DNA of 59,513 nt, taken from positions 1 to 59,513 of the forward strand of contig JALGZR010000016.1 in assembly GCA_025774805.1 (NCBI GenBank). Direction: 5' to 3'. Shown here piece after piece: positions 42,174 through 50,689 of this stretch. The notes under the pieces are model-generated. The model saw only the letters and a program-made list of their open reading frames with translations, had not been told where the DNA came from and did no database searches. Positions within the stretch are counted from its first letter, which is position 1. Every line of letters begins with the position of its first letter. This stretch comes from a bacterium (GTDB lineage: Bacteria; ARS69). The position numbers and the translations under genes are program-made.

Positions 42174-42680
42174 ATGAAGAGCGTCCTGCTCCTGCGCCAC
42201 GGGAAGTCCGACTGGGGCGCCGAGTACGAGACGGATCACGATCGTCCGCTCGCCCCGCGGGGCGCCAAGGCGGCGAAGCGAATGGGGCGCTATCTGGCCG
42301 GGCTGGGGCAGATTCCGGACCGGGCGGTCACCTCCTCCGCCCTCCGGGCGCGGGAGACCGTGCGCCTGGCCGCGAAGGCGGGGAGCTGGCCGTGCCCCAT
42401 CGATGTCGACTCCCGCCTGTACGCTGCGTCCCCGGCTGACGTCCTGACGGTGCTTCGCGAGTGCGATGACTCGGCCGAGAGCGTTCTCCTGGCCGGGCAC
42501 GAGCCGACGTGGTCGGAGACCCTGGGGGAGCTCACCGGCGGGGTGAACGTGAAGTTCCCGACGGCCGGGATGGCACGCGTCGAGATCGCGGTGGAGCGGT
42601 GGAGCGAGGTCGCGTTCGGACTCGGCGTCCTGGTCTGGTTCGTCCCTCCCCGCGTGCTCTCCCGGATCGGATGGCCGTGA
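42174..42680 (+). CDS. sixA: SixA-type histidine phosphatase
   Basis: This is a 168-residue member of the histidine phosphatase superfamily. The start LLLRHGKSDW carries the catalytic RHG, SSALRARETVRLA the Arg pocket, and VLLAGHEPTWSE the second catalytic His. The length and the KSDW following RHG match SixA, which dephosphorylates phosphohistidine on signalling or sugar-transport proteins. GGAGG lies upstream. It precedes the polyphosphate kinase gene by 106 bp; SixA-like genes often travel with polyphosphate or CHAD genes, suggesting a link to phosphate metabolism. Confidence 0.88.
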   Translation: MKSVLLLRHGKSDWGAEYETDHDRPLAPRGAKAAKRMGRYLAGLGQIPDRAVTSSALRARETVRLAAKAGSWPCPIDVDSRLYAASPADVLTVLRECDDSAESVLLAGHEPTWSETLGELTGGVNVKFPTAGMARVEIAVERWSEVAFGLGVLVWFVPPRVLSRIGWP

Positions 42681-42786
42681 GGCCGCGCGGATCGAGTGCC
42701 CGCCGCGGCCCACGGAGACGGGGTCGCGAAGGAGCGCGCGAGAGCACGCCCGAACGCCCGACACCGGAGGTGCCGATCTGGCCAAG

Positions 42787-44991
42787 GTGAAGAAGTCACC
42801 GATTCCGCTCGACTCCCCCGAGATCTTCCTCAACCGGGAGCTGAGTTGGTTGGCCTTTGCCAGCCGGGTGATCGCCCTGGCCGAGTCACCGGATCTCCCC
42901 CTTCTCGAGCGCATCAAGTTCGCGAGCATCGTGGGCATGCTCCACGACGAGTTCTTCATGAAGCGCATGAGCGGGCTCATGCGTCAGACCCGCAAGGGCT
43001 CCACCAATCTCTCCCTCGACGGGCGGCAGCCGCCGGAGGAGCTGGCCGCGTGTCGCGAGGAGATCCACGCGCAGATGGCCCGGCTGGCCCACCTCGTCGA
43101 CGAGGAGATCCGACCCGCGCTCGCCCGGGAAGGTCATCCCGTCCTGAATCACGAAGATCTCGACCGGCGGCAGACGGACACCGTGCGTGACTACTTCCGG
43201 AAGTCGGTCCAACCGATCCTGACCCCGCTCGCCGTCGACTCCGAGCACCCGTTCCCCTTCGTCAGCAACCTCGGAGTGAACCTCGCGATCCTGCTCCCGA
43301 ATCGCGAGGGCTCCCGGAGCCGTTTCGTCCGGATCAAGGTCCCGCGCAACCGTCCGCGCTGGATTCCGGTGCCGGGAGGAGGCTGGATTCCTCTCGAGCA
43401 GGTCATCGCCGCGAACCTGGATCTGATCATCCCGGCGAAGCGACCGAAGGAGATCCACCTCTTCCGGGTGACGCGGGGCGCCGAGGGGGACGTCGAGCGG
43501 ACCGAGGATCTGCCGGAGACCGATGCGCTGCCCGAGCCCGGCAGCATCCTGCGCCAGGTCAGCGGCGAGCTGAAGGCCCGGCGCTTCGCGGGCGTCGTTC
43601 GCCTCCAGGTGGGCTCGGGAATGCCCAAGCGGTTCCGCAAGTGGCTGGCGAAACAGCTCGGGGTGGGCGCGACGGATACGTATCCTTGCCGGACTCTCCT
43701 GGGGCTCTGCGATCTCGCGCAGCTCGAGGTGGAGGGTCGAGAGGACCTGCGCCTTCCCGTGCACGAGCCGATCACGCATCCCCGGTGCCGTCGATTCCGG
43801 ACCGACGAGCCCTCCGCGATTTTCGAAGAGATATCGCACGGTGAGATCCTGCTCCACCATCCCTATCACGGCTTCGACACGTCGGTGCTCCGCTTGATCC
43901 AGGCGGCGGCGGAGGATCCATCGGCTCTCGCGATCAAGCTGACCATCTACCGAACGAGTGCCGACTCCCCCATCATTCGGGCACTCGCCGAGGCCGCGCG
44001 ACGCGGCAAGCAGGTCGCGGTGCTCGTCGAGGTCACGGCGCGATTCGACGAGGCACCGAACATCGCCTGGGGCCAGTACCTCGAGAAGGAGGGCGTGCAC
44101 GTCGCCTACGGGGTCGAGAGCCTGAAGACTCACGTCAAGCTCGCGCTCGTGGTCCGGGAGGAGGGTGGCCACATCCGGCGGTACTGCCACGTGGGCACCG
44201 GCAATTACCACACGGGAACCGCTCGGCTCTACGAGGACGTGGGGGTGCTGACGGCGGATCCGGAGATCTGCGACGAGGTGGCGATGGTCTTCAACGCACT
44301 GACGGGAGCCACCCCCATCCAGGAGCCCTCCCGGCTGCTCGTCGCGCCGATCACGATGCGGAAGCGCTTCACCGCCATGATCCGACGCGAGGCGAAGCAC
44401 GCCGGCGCGGGGCGTCCCTGTGGAATCGACGCCAAGATGAACCAGCTCCAGGATCCCGACATCATCCGGGAGCTCTACCGGGCGGGCCGGGCAAGCGTGC
44501 CGATCCGACTGAACGTGAGGGGTCTCTGCTGCCTGCGCCCTGGAGTCCCCGGGCTTTCGGAGAGCATCCGAGTCTTCGGTGCCGTCGGGCGCTTCCTCGA
44601 GCACAGTCGGATCTTCCGTTTCGAAAACGGAGGAGAGCCGGAGTACTTCCTCGGATCGGCCGACTGGATGCGGCGCAATCTCGACCACCGCGTCGAAACC
44701 GTCGTTCCCGTCCTCGACCCGAACTCGAAACGGGAGCTCGACGAGATCCTCGACGTCTACGAACGGGACAACTGCACCGTCTGGGACTCCGATGCGGAGG
44801 GCAACTACCGGCGGCGGGAGCCGCGGGAAGGGGAGACGCCCCGAGCCGCTCAAGAGACCCTCATCGCCATGGCCCGGAGGAGACCGGAGGGGACCCCCCC
44901 GGCGAGCCCGCTCCCGCGCCGCGTCCACCCTCTCCAGCCGGCGCGGGGTCCCGGCTCCCGGTCGCGGAGGCCCGACCGGCGCACCCCCTGA
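42787..44991 (+). CDS. ppk1: Polyphosphate kinase 1
   Basis: This is about 734 residues, slightly longer than usual because of an Arg/Pro-rich tail. It opens SPEIFLNRELSWLAF, the N-terminal Ppk1 signature. LIIPAKRPKEIHLFRVTRG and LLHHPYHGFDT mark the middle. HVGTGNYHTGTARLYED contains the His that is autophosphorylated, and EYFLGSADWMRRN is the second catalytic site. It builds polyphosphate from ATP reversibly. I list the GTG at 42787; a CTG at 42778 sits at better distance from GGAGG (42766-42770) and could be the true start. Confidence 0.95.
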   Translation: MKKSPIPLDSPEIFLNRELSWLAFASRVIALAESPDLPLLERIKFASIVGMLHDEFFMKRMSGLMRQTRKGSTNLSLDGRQPPEELAACREEIHAQMARLAHLVDEEIRPALAREGHPVLNHEDLDRRQTDTVRDYFRKSVQPILTPLAVDSEHPFPFVSNLGVNLAILLPNREGSRSRFVRIKVPRNRPRWIPVPGGGWIPLEQVIAANLDLIIPAKRPKEIHLFRVTRGAEGDVERTEDLPETDALPEPGSILRQVSGELKARRFAGVVRLQVGSGMPKRFRKWLAKQLGVGATDTYPCRTLLGLCDLAQLEVEGREDLRLPVHEPITHPRCRRFRTDEPSAIFEEISHGEILLHHPYHGFDTSVLRLIQAAAEDPSALAIKLTIYRTSADSPIIRALAEAARRGKQVAVLVEVTARFDEAPNIAWGQYLEKEGVHVAYGVESLKTHVKLALVVREEGGHIRRYCHVGTGNYHTGTARLYEDVGVLTADPEICDEVAMVFNALTGATPIQEPSRLLVAPITMRKRFTAMIRREAKHAGAGRPCGIDAKMNQLQDPDIIRELYRAGRASVPIRLNVRGLCCLRPGVPGLSESIRVFGAVGRFLEHSRIFRFENGGEPEYFLGSADWMRRNLDHRVETVVPVLDPNSKRELDEILDVYERDNCTVWDSDAEGNYRRREPREGETPRAAQETLIAMARRRPEGTPPASPLPRRVHPLQPARGPGSRSRRPDRRTP

Positions 44992-45109
44992 GCTCCGCGG
45001 GGGGAAAGGCGCATCCCTCGAGCCCGCGTTTCCCATCCGGCGGGGCGAGCCGCCGACGCGGCGGAGCCCGGTCAGACATGCAGGCTGGACGTCGACCCGG
45101 CAGCGTTGG

Positions 45110-46267
45110 TCAGCCGCTCGCTCTCCCTCGGTCGTCCACTCGGGGAGCTCGGTCCCGCCGACGCTCGAGATTTCGGATGCCCGCGATCATCGCACGGAGA
45201 ATCACCCAGGCCGGAAGGGCGAAGTCGATCGTGTAGCGGGTGAGAGGTCCCATGCGGCGGTCGAGGCGGATCGTGAGGGCCAGACCGAGGAAGAGCAGAC
45301 CCGGTCCCGTCACGAGATCACGGCCCGCGGGGATGCGCGCGCGGATGACGAAGAGCAGAACGGCGAGCCACGCCGCGTGCAGCAATGCGGGACGGGCGAG
45401 CGACTCGCGGAAGAGGTCCGGGGCGAACACGAGACCTCCGAGGAGAAGGAACGTGCACTCGTCGAACAGGATCCGGGCCCCCGGGATTCGAGGTGCCGTC
45501 TCTCCCGCGCGTCCGAGCAGGATGCCCGCACCGAGAAACGCGAAGGGGAGCCACAGGTAGGTGTAGAATGCGGCCTCCGCGAGGAGAGCGAGGAGAACCG
45601 GGGCCGCCACCGGTCTCGGGACGCGCAGCTTTCGAGTCAACAGGAGATACAGCACTCCCGCCCCCACCCCGAGAGCTCCCGACTCTCCGAGGATGAGGAC
45701 CGGCTCCCTCCAGAACAGCCCCCGGTCGATCGGACGGACCCACAGAAGCGAGGGTGCGAAGGAGTAGACGGCACCGAAGAGCACGACGGCCACGAGGAAC
45801 ACGCTTCCCACGTCGGAGGGGGGCCGGTGGCGGATGTCTCGCAGTGAGAGCAGCGGAAACGCGGCAAGCACGAAAGAGAGGGGCAAAAGAAAGCGTCGAA
45901 ACGACCGGTCGGGCTCGGCGTCGGGGAGGAGGACGGGAAGGAGCGCCGCCTCCGCGAGAAGCGATGCACCGGCGAGGAGAAGCGGAGGAGCGCTGCGTCT
46001 AGCGACCTCCGAAGCCGGGAGGCGCAGCATGCCCTGCCCGAGCCGGTGGCCGAGCATTCCCAGCAACAGACCCACGTGGAAGAGAACCGCGGGGAAGAGC
46101 CCGAGAAGCGTCGCGACCGGGACGACCTCGAATCCCGTTCGACCGAGGACGAGCCCGGCGACGAGGGCCGGCACGGCCGGGGAAATCCGGACCGCCCGCG
46201 CCGCCGCACCGAAGAGTGCCGCGACGGCGACGAGCCCCGCATACGCCGTCAGGGCGATCCAGTCCAA
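45110..46267 (-). CDS. Cation/proton antiporter-like membrane protein
   Basis: This is a 385-residue protein with about 12 predicted membrane helices. It resembles the sodium/proton exchanger fold: the opening GLVAVAALFGAAARAVRISPAVPALVAGLVLG is the domain start of CPA-type antiporters, and LFHVGLLLG and GALGVGAGVLYLLL could be core helices. The usual ND/DD ion-binding pair is not evident, so transport activity is uncertain. It stands alone, convergent with ppk1 and divergent from the beta-helix remnant. Confidence 0.7.
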   Translation of the reverse strand: MDWIALTAYAGLVAVAALFGAAARAVRISPAVPALVAGLVLGRTGFEVVPVATLLGLFPAVLFHVGLLLGMLGHRLGQGMLRLPASEVARRSAPPLLLAGASLLAEAALLPVLLPDAEPDRSFRRFLLPLSFVLAAFPLLSLRDIRHRPPSDVGSVFLVAVVLFGAVYSFAPSLLWVRPIDRGLFWREPVLILGESGALGVGAGVLYLLLTRKLRVPRPVAAPVLLALLAEAAFYTYLWLPFAFLGAGILLGRAGETAPRIPGARILFDECTFLLLGGLVFAPDLFRESLARPALLHAAWLAVLLFVIRARIPAGRDLVTGPGLLFLGLALTIRLDRRMGPLTRYTIDFALPAWVILRAMIAGIRNLERRRDRAPRVDDRGRASG

Positions 46268-46380
46268 TCGCCGTTCTCCTCTCGAAAGGCCGCCGCCCCG
46301 ACCGAGAGAATGCTCAAGAGGCGGGAATCGCCCGCAACGCCATTGGCTCCACGAACCGTTCCCTCCGTCATGCCGACCCG

Positions 46381-46744
46381 ATGCGCATCCTGTTTCCCCT
46401 CTCGGCCGCGCTTCTCTCTCTGGTTCCGGATTCCGCGATCGGGGGAACGATCGTCGTTCCCGATTCGGTCCTGACCATCGCTCAGGCGCCGGCGTCGTCG
46501 GCGAGCGGCGACACGGTGCTGGTCCTCCCCGGAAACTACCGCGAACGCATCACTCTACCGCGAACGCATCACTCTGGTCGACGGTGTGATTCTGCGGGGC
46601 TCCGAGCCCGGACACCGCCCCGTTCTGAGCGGAGGAAGCTCCGGCACCGTGATCCACGCGGTGTCCTGCGGCTGTCCTTCCGTGAGCGTCGGAGAGCGGC
46701 TCTCGCCCGTCACCCGGGCCGAGATCAAGTCGCTCGACCGGTGA
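46381..46744 (+). pseudogene. Remnant of a secreted beta-helix protein, broken by a 19-bp duplication
   Basis: From the ATG at 46381 there is a signal peptide and the start of a right-handed beta-helix: TIVVPDSVLTIAQA, GDTVLVLPGNYRERITL. A tandem 19-bp duplication at 46539-46576 shifts the frame. In the shifted frame the protein goes on as VDGVILRGSEPGHRPVLSGG and then, after an apparent deletion, ends RAEIKSLDR at 46744. The full gene would be several hundred residues. It probably encoded a polysaccharide-binding or lyase-like surface protein. Confidence 0.75.
46539..46576. repeat. 19-bp tandem duplication that breaks a reading frame
   Basis: TACCGCGAACGCATCACTC occurs at 46539-46557 and again at 46558-46576 with no difference. 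Because 19 is not a multiple of three it inactivates the beta-helix gene. It is either a very recent event or an assembly error. Confidence 0.9.
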
Positions 46745-46753
46745 GGCTCTCCG

Positions 46754-47557
46754 TCAGTCTCGCCGGGCGAAGAAGATCATCTCCTCGCATCGCTCCGTGA
46801 GGGGTCCCCCTTCGAAGTCGCCGCAGATCCGGTAGGCCCGAAGGCGGGCGCGCGCGAGCAGGTGCTCGAACTCGTACCGGTGAAACCAACGCCATCGCAT
46901 CGGCGCGTGATCGCGGGAAATCCGCCGGCTTCCCCGGTAGACGTCCCAGTAGTAGTCGATGTGAGCGATCTGTCGGGACCAGTCGCACGAGAGGCGAAAC
47001 CGCTGGACCACTCTCTCCTCGGAGCGGGGCAGCCTGCGCTCGTAGGCGACCGAGAGCTTGTTCTCCGCTTCGGTGAACGCGGCCAGATCGGGCCGAAACA
47101 GGTCGAAGACGGCGATCCCGTCCGGAGAGAGTCGCTGACGGATCTTGCGCAGCGCCGCGAGCTGCCGGTCGATCGTGTAGAGGTGGTGGAACGCGCGGAA
47201 GGGCACGATGACGGTGCGAAAGCGCCCCCGAACCTCGAGCTCGGCCATGTCACCGTGTACCAGGCGGATTCGCCCCGCCGGGCGGCGAATCCGCGCGACC
47301 CGCCGGTGCGCCCGATCCAGCATCTTCTCGGAGATCTCGACGCCGGTGACCGTGAATCCCCCGCGCGCCAGGTGCGCGGTCACCCGGCCGGTACCCGCCC
47401 CGAGCTCGAGCACGGGATCTCCTCCCTCCTCCGCGCACGCCCGCCAGAACGAGAGGTCCTTGCGCATCCGTCGCTCGTAGTCGAAGTCGTACCACTTCGC
47501 CATCGCGTCGAACTCGGGACGCGAAGGTCCACGGGGAGGGGATTCGTCGAGTGTCAC
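46754..47557 (-). CDS. Class I SAM-dependent methyltransferase
   Basis: This is a 267-residue protein. The start of the fold is FDAMAKWYDFDYERRM, then VLELGAGTGRVTAHLARGG, the SAM motif, and VTGVEISEKML with a helix beyond; FRAFHHLYTIDRQLAAL follows. I choose GTG 47557 because the conserved leader lies before the ATG at 47503. The substrate is unknown. It sits on the minus strand 53 bp from the phosphoesterase gene, possibly one operon. Confidence 0.85.
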   Translation of the reverse strand: MTLDESPPRGPSRPEFDAMAKWYDFDYERRMRKDLSFWRACAEEGGDPVLELGAGTGRVTAHLARGGFTVTGVEISEKMLDRAHRRVARIRRPAGRIRLVHGDMAELEVRGRFRTVIVPFRAFHHLYTIDRQLAALRKIRQRLSPDGIAVFDLFRPDLAAFTEAENKLSVAYERRLPRSEERVVQRFRLSCDWSRQIAHIDYYWDVYRGSRRISRDHAPMRWRWFHRYEFEHLLARARLRAYRICGDFEGGPLTERCEEMIFFARRD

Positions 47558-47610
47558 CTCGGACCTCGCGGGATGGGCGGTCCGCCCCCGGGGCGATTCG
47601 ACCCGCTTTC

Positions 47611-48882
47611 TCACTCGGGGGACGGGAGGTCGGCCCGTTCCGAATACAGGAGAACCTCCCGCCGCGTACGAGACCCGCCGGGCCAATCCTCGTCGAGGAA
47701 GTGGACCTGGAGACGGAGGTCTCCGTTCGGTTCCACCGTGAAGATCGCGAACTGGTTCGCCTCCTCCGGTCGCAGCATGACCTCTTCCTGGTGGATCTCC
47801 CAGTGGTCGAGGCCGAGCCACCCCAGATCGTCGAACCACTCGTGCTCGATGCCGCCTATGTGGTGAGCCCGCCGCGAGCCCGCTCCGAACCAGAGCACGG
47901 CATCGCGCGGACGCCCCGAGATGTTCACGACATCGATCTCGCGTCCGTCGTCCCGAACCATCCGGTAGCGCTCATAGGTGTGCGTGTGCCCGGTCAGGAT
48001 CACATCGACCCCCCCGTCGGCCAGGATGTCGACGAGGGGTCTCCCGTCGTCCTGGAAGTTCCAGAGGGAGCACGCCGTGGTCTGGTGCTTCCCTGAGGAC
48101 TGGACGATGGGGTGGTGCATCACCGCGATCACGAGACGGGGCTCGCGGGCGCGGAGCTCGGCGAGTTGCGGGCGGAGCCAGAGCAACTGTCGTCCCTCCC
48201 GCGTCGTCGCATCGACTTCGAGCGGACAGGACTTCCGCTCGCCGTCCTCTCCGTAGACGAAGTCGTTCGTGTCGAGAAAGAGAAACGTCGCGGGTCCGAT
48301 GTCTTTGCGGTAGTAGAGCCGGTCGGGGGAGAGGTCGGGATCGAGGTAGGCGAGGAATCGGGCCGTGTTCCTGCGCGCCGCCGGATCCCGGTTGTTCTTC
48401 AGCTCGTGGTTCCCCACGCCCACGAGATAGGGGAGATGGCGGACCGAGGCGAGGATCTCCCGTTCGAGGAAGTGGAACTGGTCGCTGTAGCGCCCGTCGT
48501 CGACGATGTCACCCGTGTCGAGGAGGAATGCGATCTCGCCCTTCTCCCGCTCAAAGCGGACGATTCTCTCCAGCAATTGCTGCCACTCCCCGTCGGCGAG
48601 CGCACGCTGGTCCCCGAAAGCGACGAACCGGTATCCGTCCGTCGTTCCGGACGGGGTCGTGCCGAGCCCCAGTGCGGCCTCCACCGTGGGATGGGCGAGG
48701 GTCCGGACCGCGAGATTCGAGGACCGGGGCCAGGGCTCGTGCTTTTCCCACGGCCACCGCACGGCCTCGGCGGGAACGGGTCCGAGGAGAGCGACGGCGA
48801 CCAGCGTCCCCGCGAGACCCCGTGCCCGAACGCCGGGCAAACGAGTCCTTGACCACTGCGCATCCTGCCGGAGAAAGTACAC
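47611..48882 (-). CDS. Exported metallophosphoesterase (purple-acid-phosphatase-like)
   Basis: This is a 423-residue protein. The GTG at 48882 has AAGGAG six bases upstream, and a signal peptide follows (GLAGTLVAVALLGPVPAEA). The calcineurin-like motifs are FLLDTGDIVDDG, GVGNHE, VIAVMHHPIV and LTGHTHTYERY, which supply the dinuclear metal ligands. The region YYRKDIGPATFLFLDTND is typical of the purple acid phosphatase branch. It should hydrolyse phosphate esters in the periplasm or outside. It is divergent from the nucleotide transporter gene. Confidence 0.9.
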   Translation of the reverse strand: MYFLRQDAQWSRTRLPGVRARGLAGTLVAVALLGPVPAEAVRWPWEKHEPWPRSSNLAVRTLAHPTVEAALGLGTTPSGTTDGYRFVAFGDQRALADGEWQQLLERIVRFEREKGEIAFLLDTGDIVDDGRYSDQFHFLEREILASVRHLPYLVGVGNHELKNNRDPAARRNTARFLAYLDPDLSPDRLYYRKDIGPATFLFLDTNDFVYGEDGERKSCPLEVDATTREGRQLLWLRPQLAELRAREPRLVIAVMHHPIVQSSGKHQTTACSLWNFQDDGRPLVDILADGGVDVILTGHTHTYERYRMVRDDGREIDVVNISGRPRDAVLWFGAGSRRAHHIGGIEHEWFDDLGWLGLDHWEIHQEEVMLRPEEANQFAIFTVEPNGDLRLQVHFLDEDWPGGSRTRREVLLYSERADLPSPE

Positions 48883-49110
48883 CTTGCGCTCCTTGGTTGG
48901 TCCCGCGGTCTCGCCCCCGCGACGGCGGACCGCCCGTCGGACCCCCATGACGGCCACCCGAGCCCGAGGGTCGAAGCAAGGGAATGATACCCGTGGATGC
49001 CAAGGCCCGGTGCCTCGTTTTCGCCGTCCTCTCCGCCGCATTGACGCTGCCCCGGCCAGCGGAAGGGGCGGAAGGATCCCCGGGGGAGCGGTAGAGCGGA
49101 GGGGAGAGCG

Positions 49111-50478
49111 ATGGAGATGCAGAGACGGCCCGGGCCGCTGGAGCGCCTTCTCGCCCTTTTCACCGAGGTCCGCGGGGGAGAGGGCCCGACCGCTCTTCTC
49201 CTCACCCTGAACGTCTTCCTCCTGCTGACGACCTACTACATCATCAAGCCGGTGCGCGAGGCGTTGATCCTCGCGGGGGGAGGTGCGGAGCTCAAGAGCT
49301 ACACGTCGGCCGGACAGACGCTGCTGCTTCTCGTAGCCGTTCCCGCGTACGCGAGACTGGCCTCCCGCCTACCGCGGCGGAGGCTGATCAACACCGTGAC
49401 GATCTTCTTCGCCGCCTGTCTCGTCGGGTTCTACCTCCTCGCGCAGACGGGAGTTCCGCTTCTCGGGGTCGCGTTCTTCCTCTGGGTCGGCATCTTCAAT
49501 CTCATGGTCATCGCGCAGTTCTGGTCGTTCGCGAACGACCTCTACACGCCTGAGCAGGGGAAACGACTCTTCGCGATCGTGGCGTTCGGAGCTTCGTTCG
49601 GGGCGGTGGCCGGGAGCTGGATCGCGGGACGGATCATCGGTCCTCTGGGGATCTACCAGATGCTCCTCGTCGCCGCGGCCCTCCTGGCGTTGACCCTCAT
49701 TCTCACGAACGTGATCGACGCGCGGGAGCGGCGACGCGCCCGGGCGCCGTCGTCGTCGGCGGATGAAGCCGCGAAGTCCGCGGGCGGAACCGAAGAGGAG
49801 CCCCTTCCGGAGGGCGGTGCGTTCGAGCTCGTGGGGAGGAACCGTTACCTGCTCCTCATCGCCCTTCTGATGCTCTTCTTGAACTGGGTGAATACGACCG
49901 GGGAGTACATCCTGGGACGCGTCGTGTCCGCGACGGCGGCGGACCACGTCGCCGCCGGAACCGCGGGCGGACTCGAGGAAGGACAGTGGATCGGGAAGTT
50001 CTACGCCGACTTCTTCACCGTCGTGAATCTCGTCGGCGTGCTGACGCAGCTCTTCCTCGTCTCGCGCATTCTCAAGTTCCTCGGCGTGCGCGTGGCGCTT
50101 CTCTTCCTGCCGATCATCGCCCTGGGGGGCTACCTGTTGCTCGCCTTCTATCCGCTGCTGAGCGTGGTCCGCTGGGCCAAGACCGCCGAGAACTCGACCG
50201 ACTACTCGCTGCAGAACACGGTCCGCAACGTCCTCTTCCTGCCGACGACACGGGAGCAGAAGTACAAGGCCAAGCAGGCGATCGACACGTTCTTCGTGCG
50301 GACGGGGGACCTCCTCTCCGCCGTGGTCGTCTTCGTGGGCTCCGCACTGCTCTCCTTTCAGACGAGCCACTTCGCCCTGGTGAACCTCGCGCTCGTGATC
50401 GTCTGGATCGGGATCGCCGTGGCCATCGGACGCGAGAACGCGCGCCTCACGGCGGCATCTCCGGCGCGGGCGGAGTAG
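49111..50478 (+). CDS. Npt1/Npt2-type nucleotide (ATP/ADP) transporter family protein
   Basis: This is a 455-residue protein with about 12 membrane helices. YYIIKPVREALIL at the N-terminus and DYSLQNTVRNVLFLPTTREQKYKAKQAIDTFFVRTGD near the end are strong signatures of the ATP:ADP antiporter/Npt family and related MFS proteins. A charged central loop of about 40 residues splits the halves. In free-living bacteria such homologues are of unknown substrate and sometimes fused to HEAT repeats; none is present here. The flanking genes are unrelated, so this is probably a single-gene unit. Confidence 0.88.
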   Translation: MEMQRRPGPLERLLALFTEVRGGEGPTALLLTLNVFLLLTTYYIIKPVREALILAGGGAELKSYTSAGQTLLLLVAVPAYARLASRLPRRRLINTVTIFFAACLVGFYLLAQTGVPLLGVAFFLWVGIFNLMVIAQFWSFANDLYTPEQGKRLFAIVAFGASFGAVAGSWIAGRIIGPLGIYQMLLVAAALLALTLILTNVIDARERRRARAPSSSADEAAKSAGGTEEEPLPEGGAFELVGRNRYLLLIALLMLFLNWVNTTGEYILGRVVSATAADHVAAGTAGGLEEGQWIGKFYADFFTVVNLVGVLTQLFLVSRILKFLGVRVALLFLPIIALGGYLLLAFYPLLSVVRWAKTAENSTDYSLQNTVRNVLFLPTTREQKYKAKQAIDTFFVRTGDLLSAVVVFVGSALLSFQTSHFALVNLALVIVWIGIAVAIGRENARLTAASPARAE

Positions 50479-50490
50479 CGACCGACCGCC

Positions 50491-50508
50491 GCGGCCCTCG
50501 GGGGCCGC
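50491..50508 (+). terminator. GC hairpin after the transporter gene
   Basis: A 7-bp perfect stem (GCGGCCC/GGGCCGC) with a 4-nt loop begins 13 bp after the stop at 50478. There is no T-run, so it may only stabilise the transcript end or act with Rho. Confidence 0.35.
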
Positions 50509-50689
50509 CATCTCCTCGACCCCCGGTCCGACCCCCTCCGGGCCGCCCCGCCAGACTCCGGCACAACTCGTTTTCAGGCAATACGTTGCGCCCCCACGCG
50601 AATAGCCCTTCATGAGAGAGCCCCCGTGCCCGATGCACGTATTAGCGAAGAGTGACCACTCTCGACAAGCCCCCGATCGCCGAGGACCC

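Noticed and set aside
45072-45087. GACATGCAGGCTGG, like the right end of the dispersed element
   Set aside because: Only about a dozen bases agree and there is no partner arm, so I do not count it as a copy.
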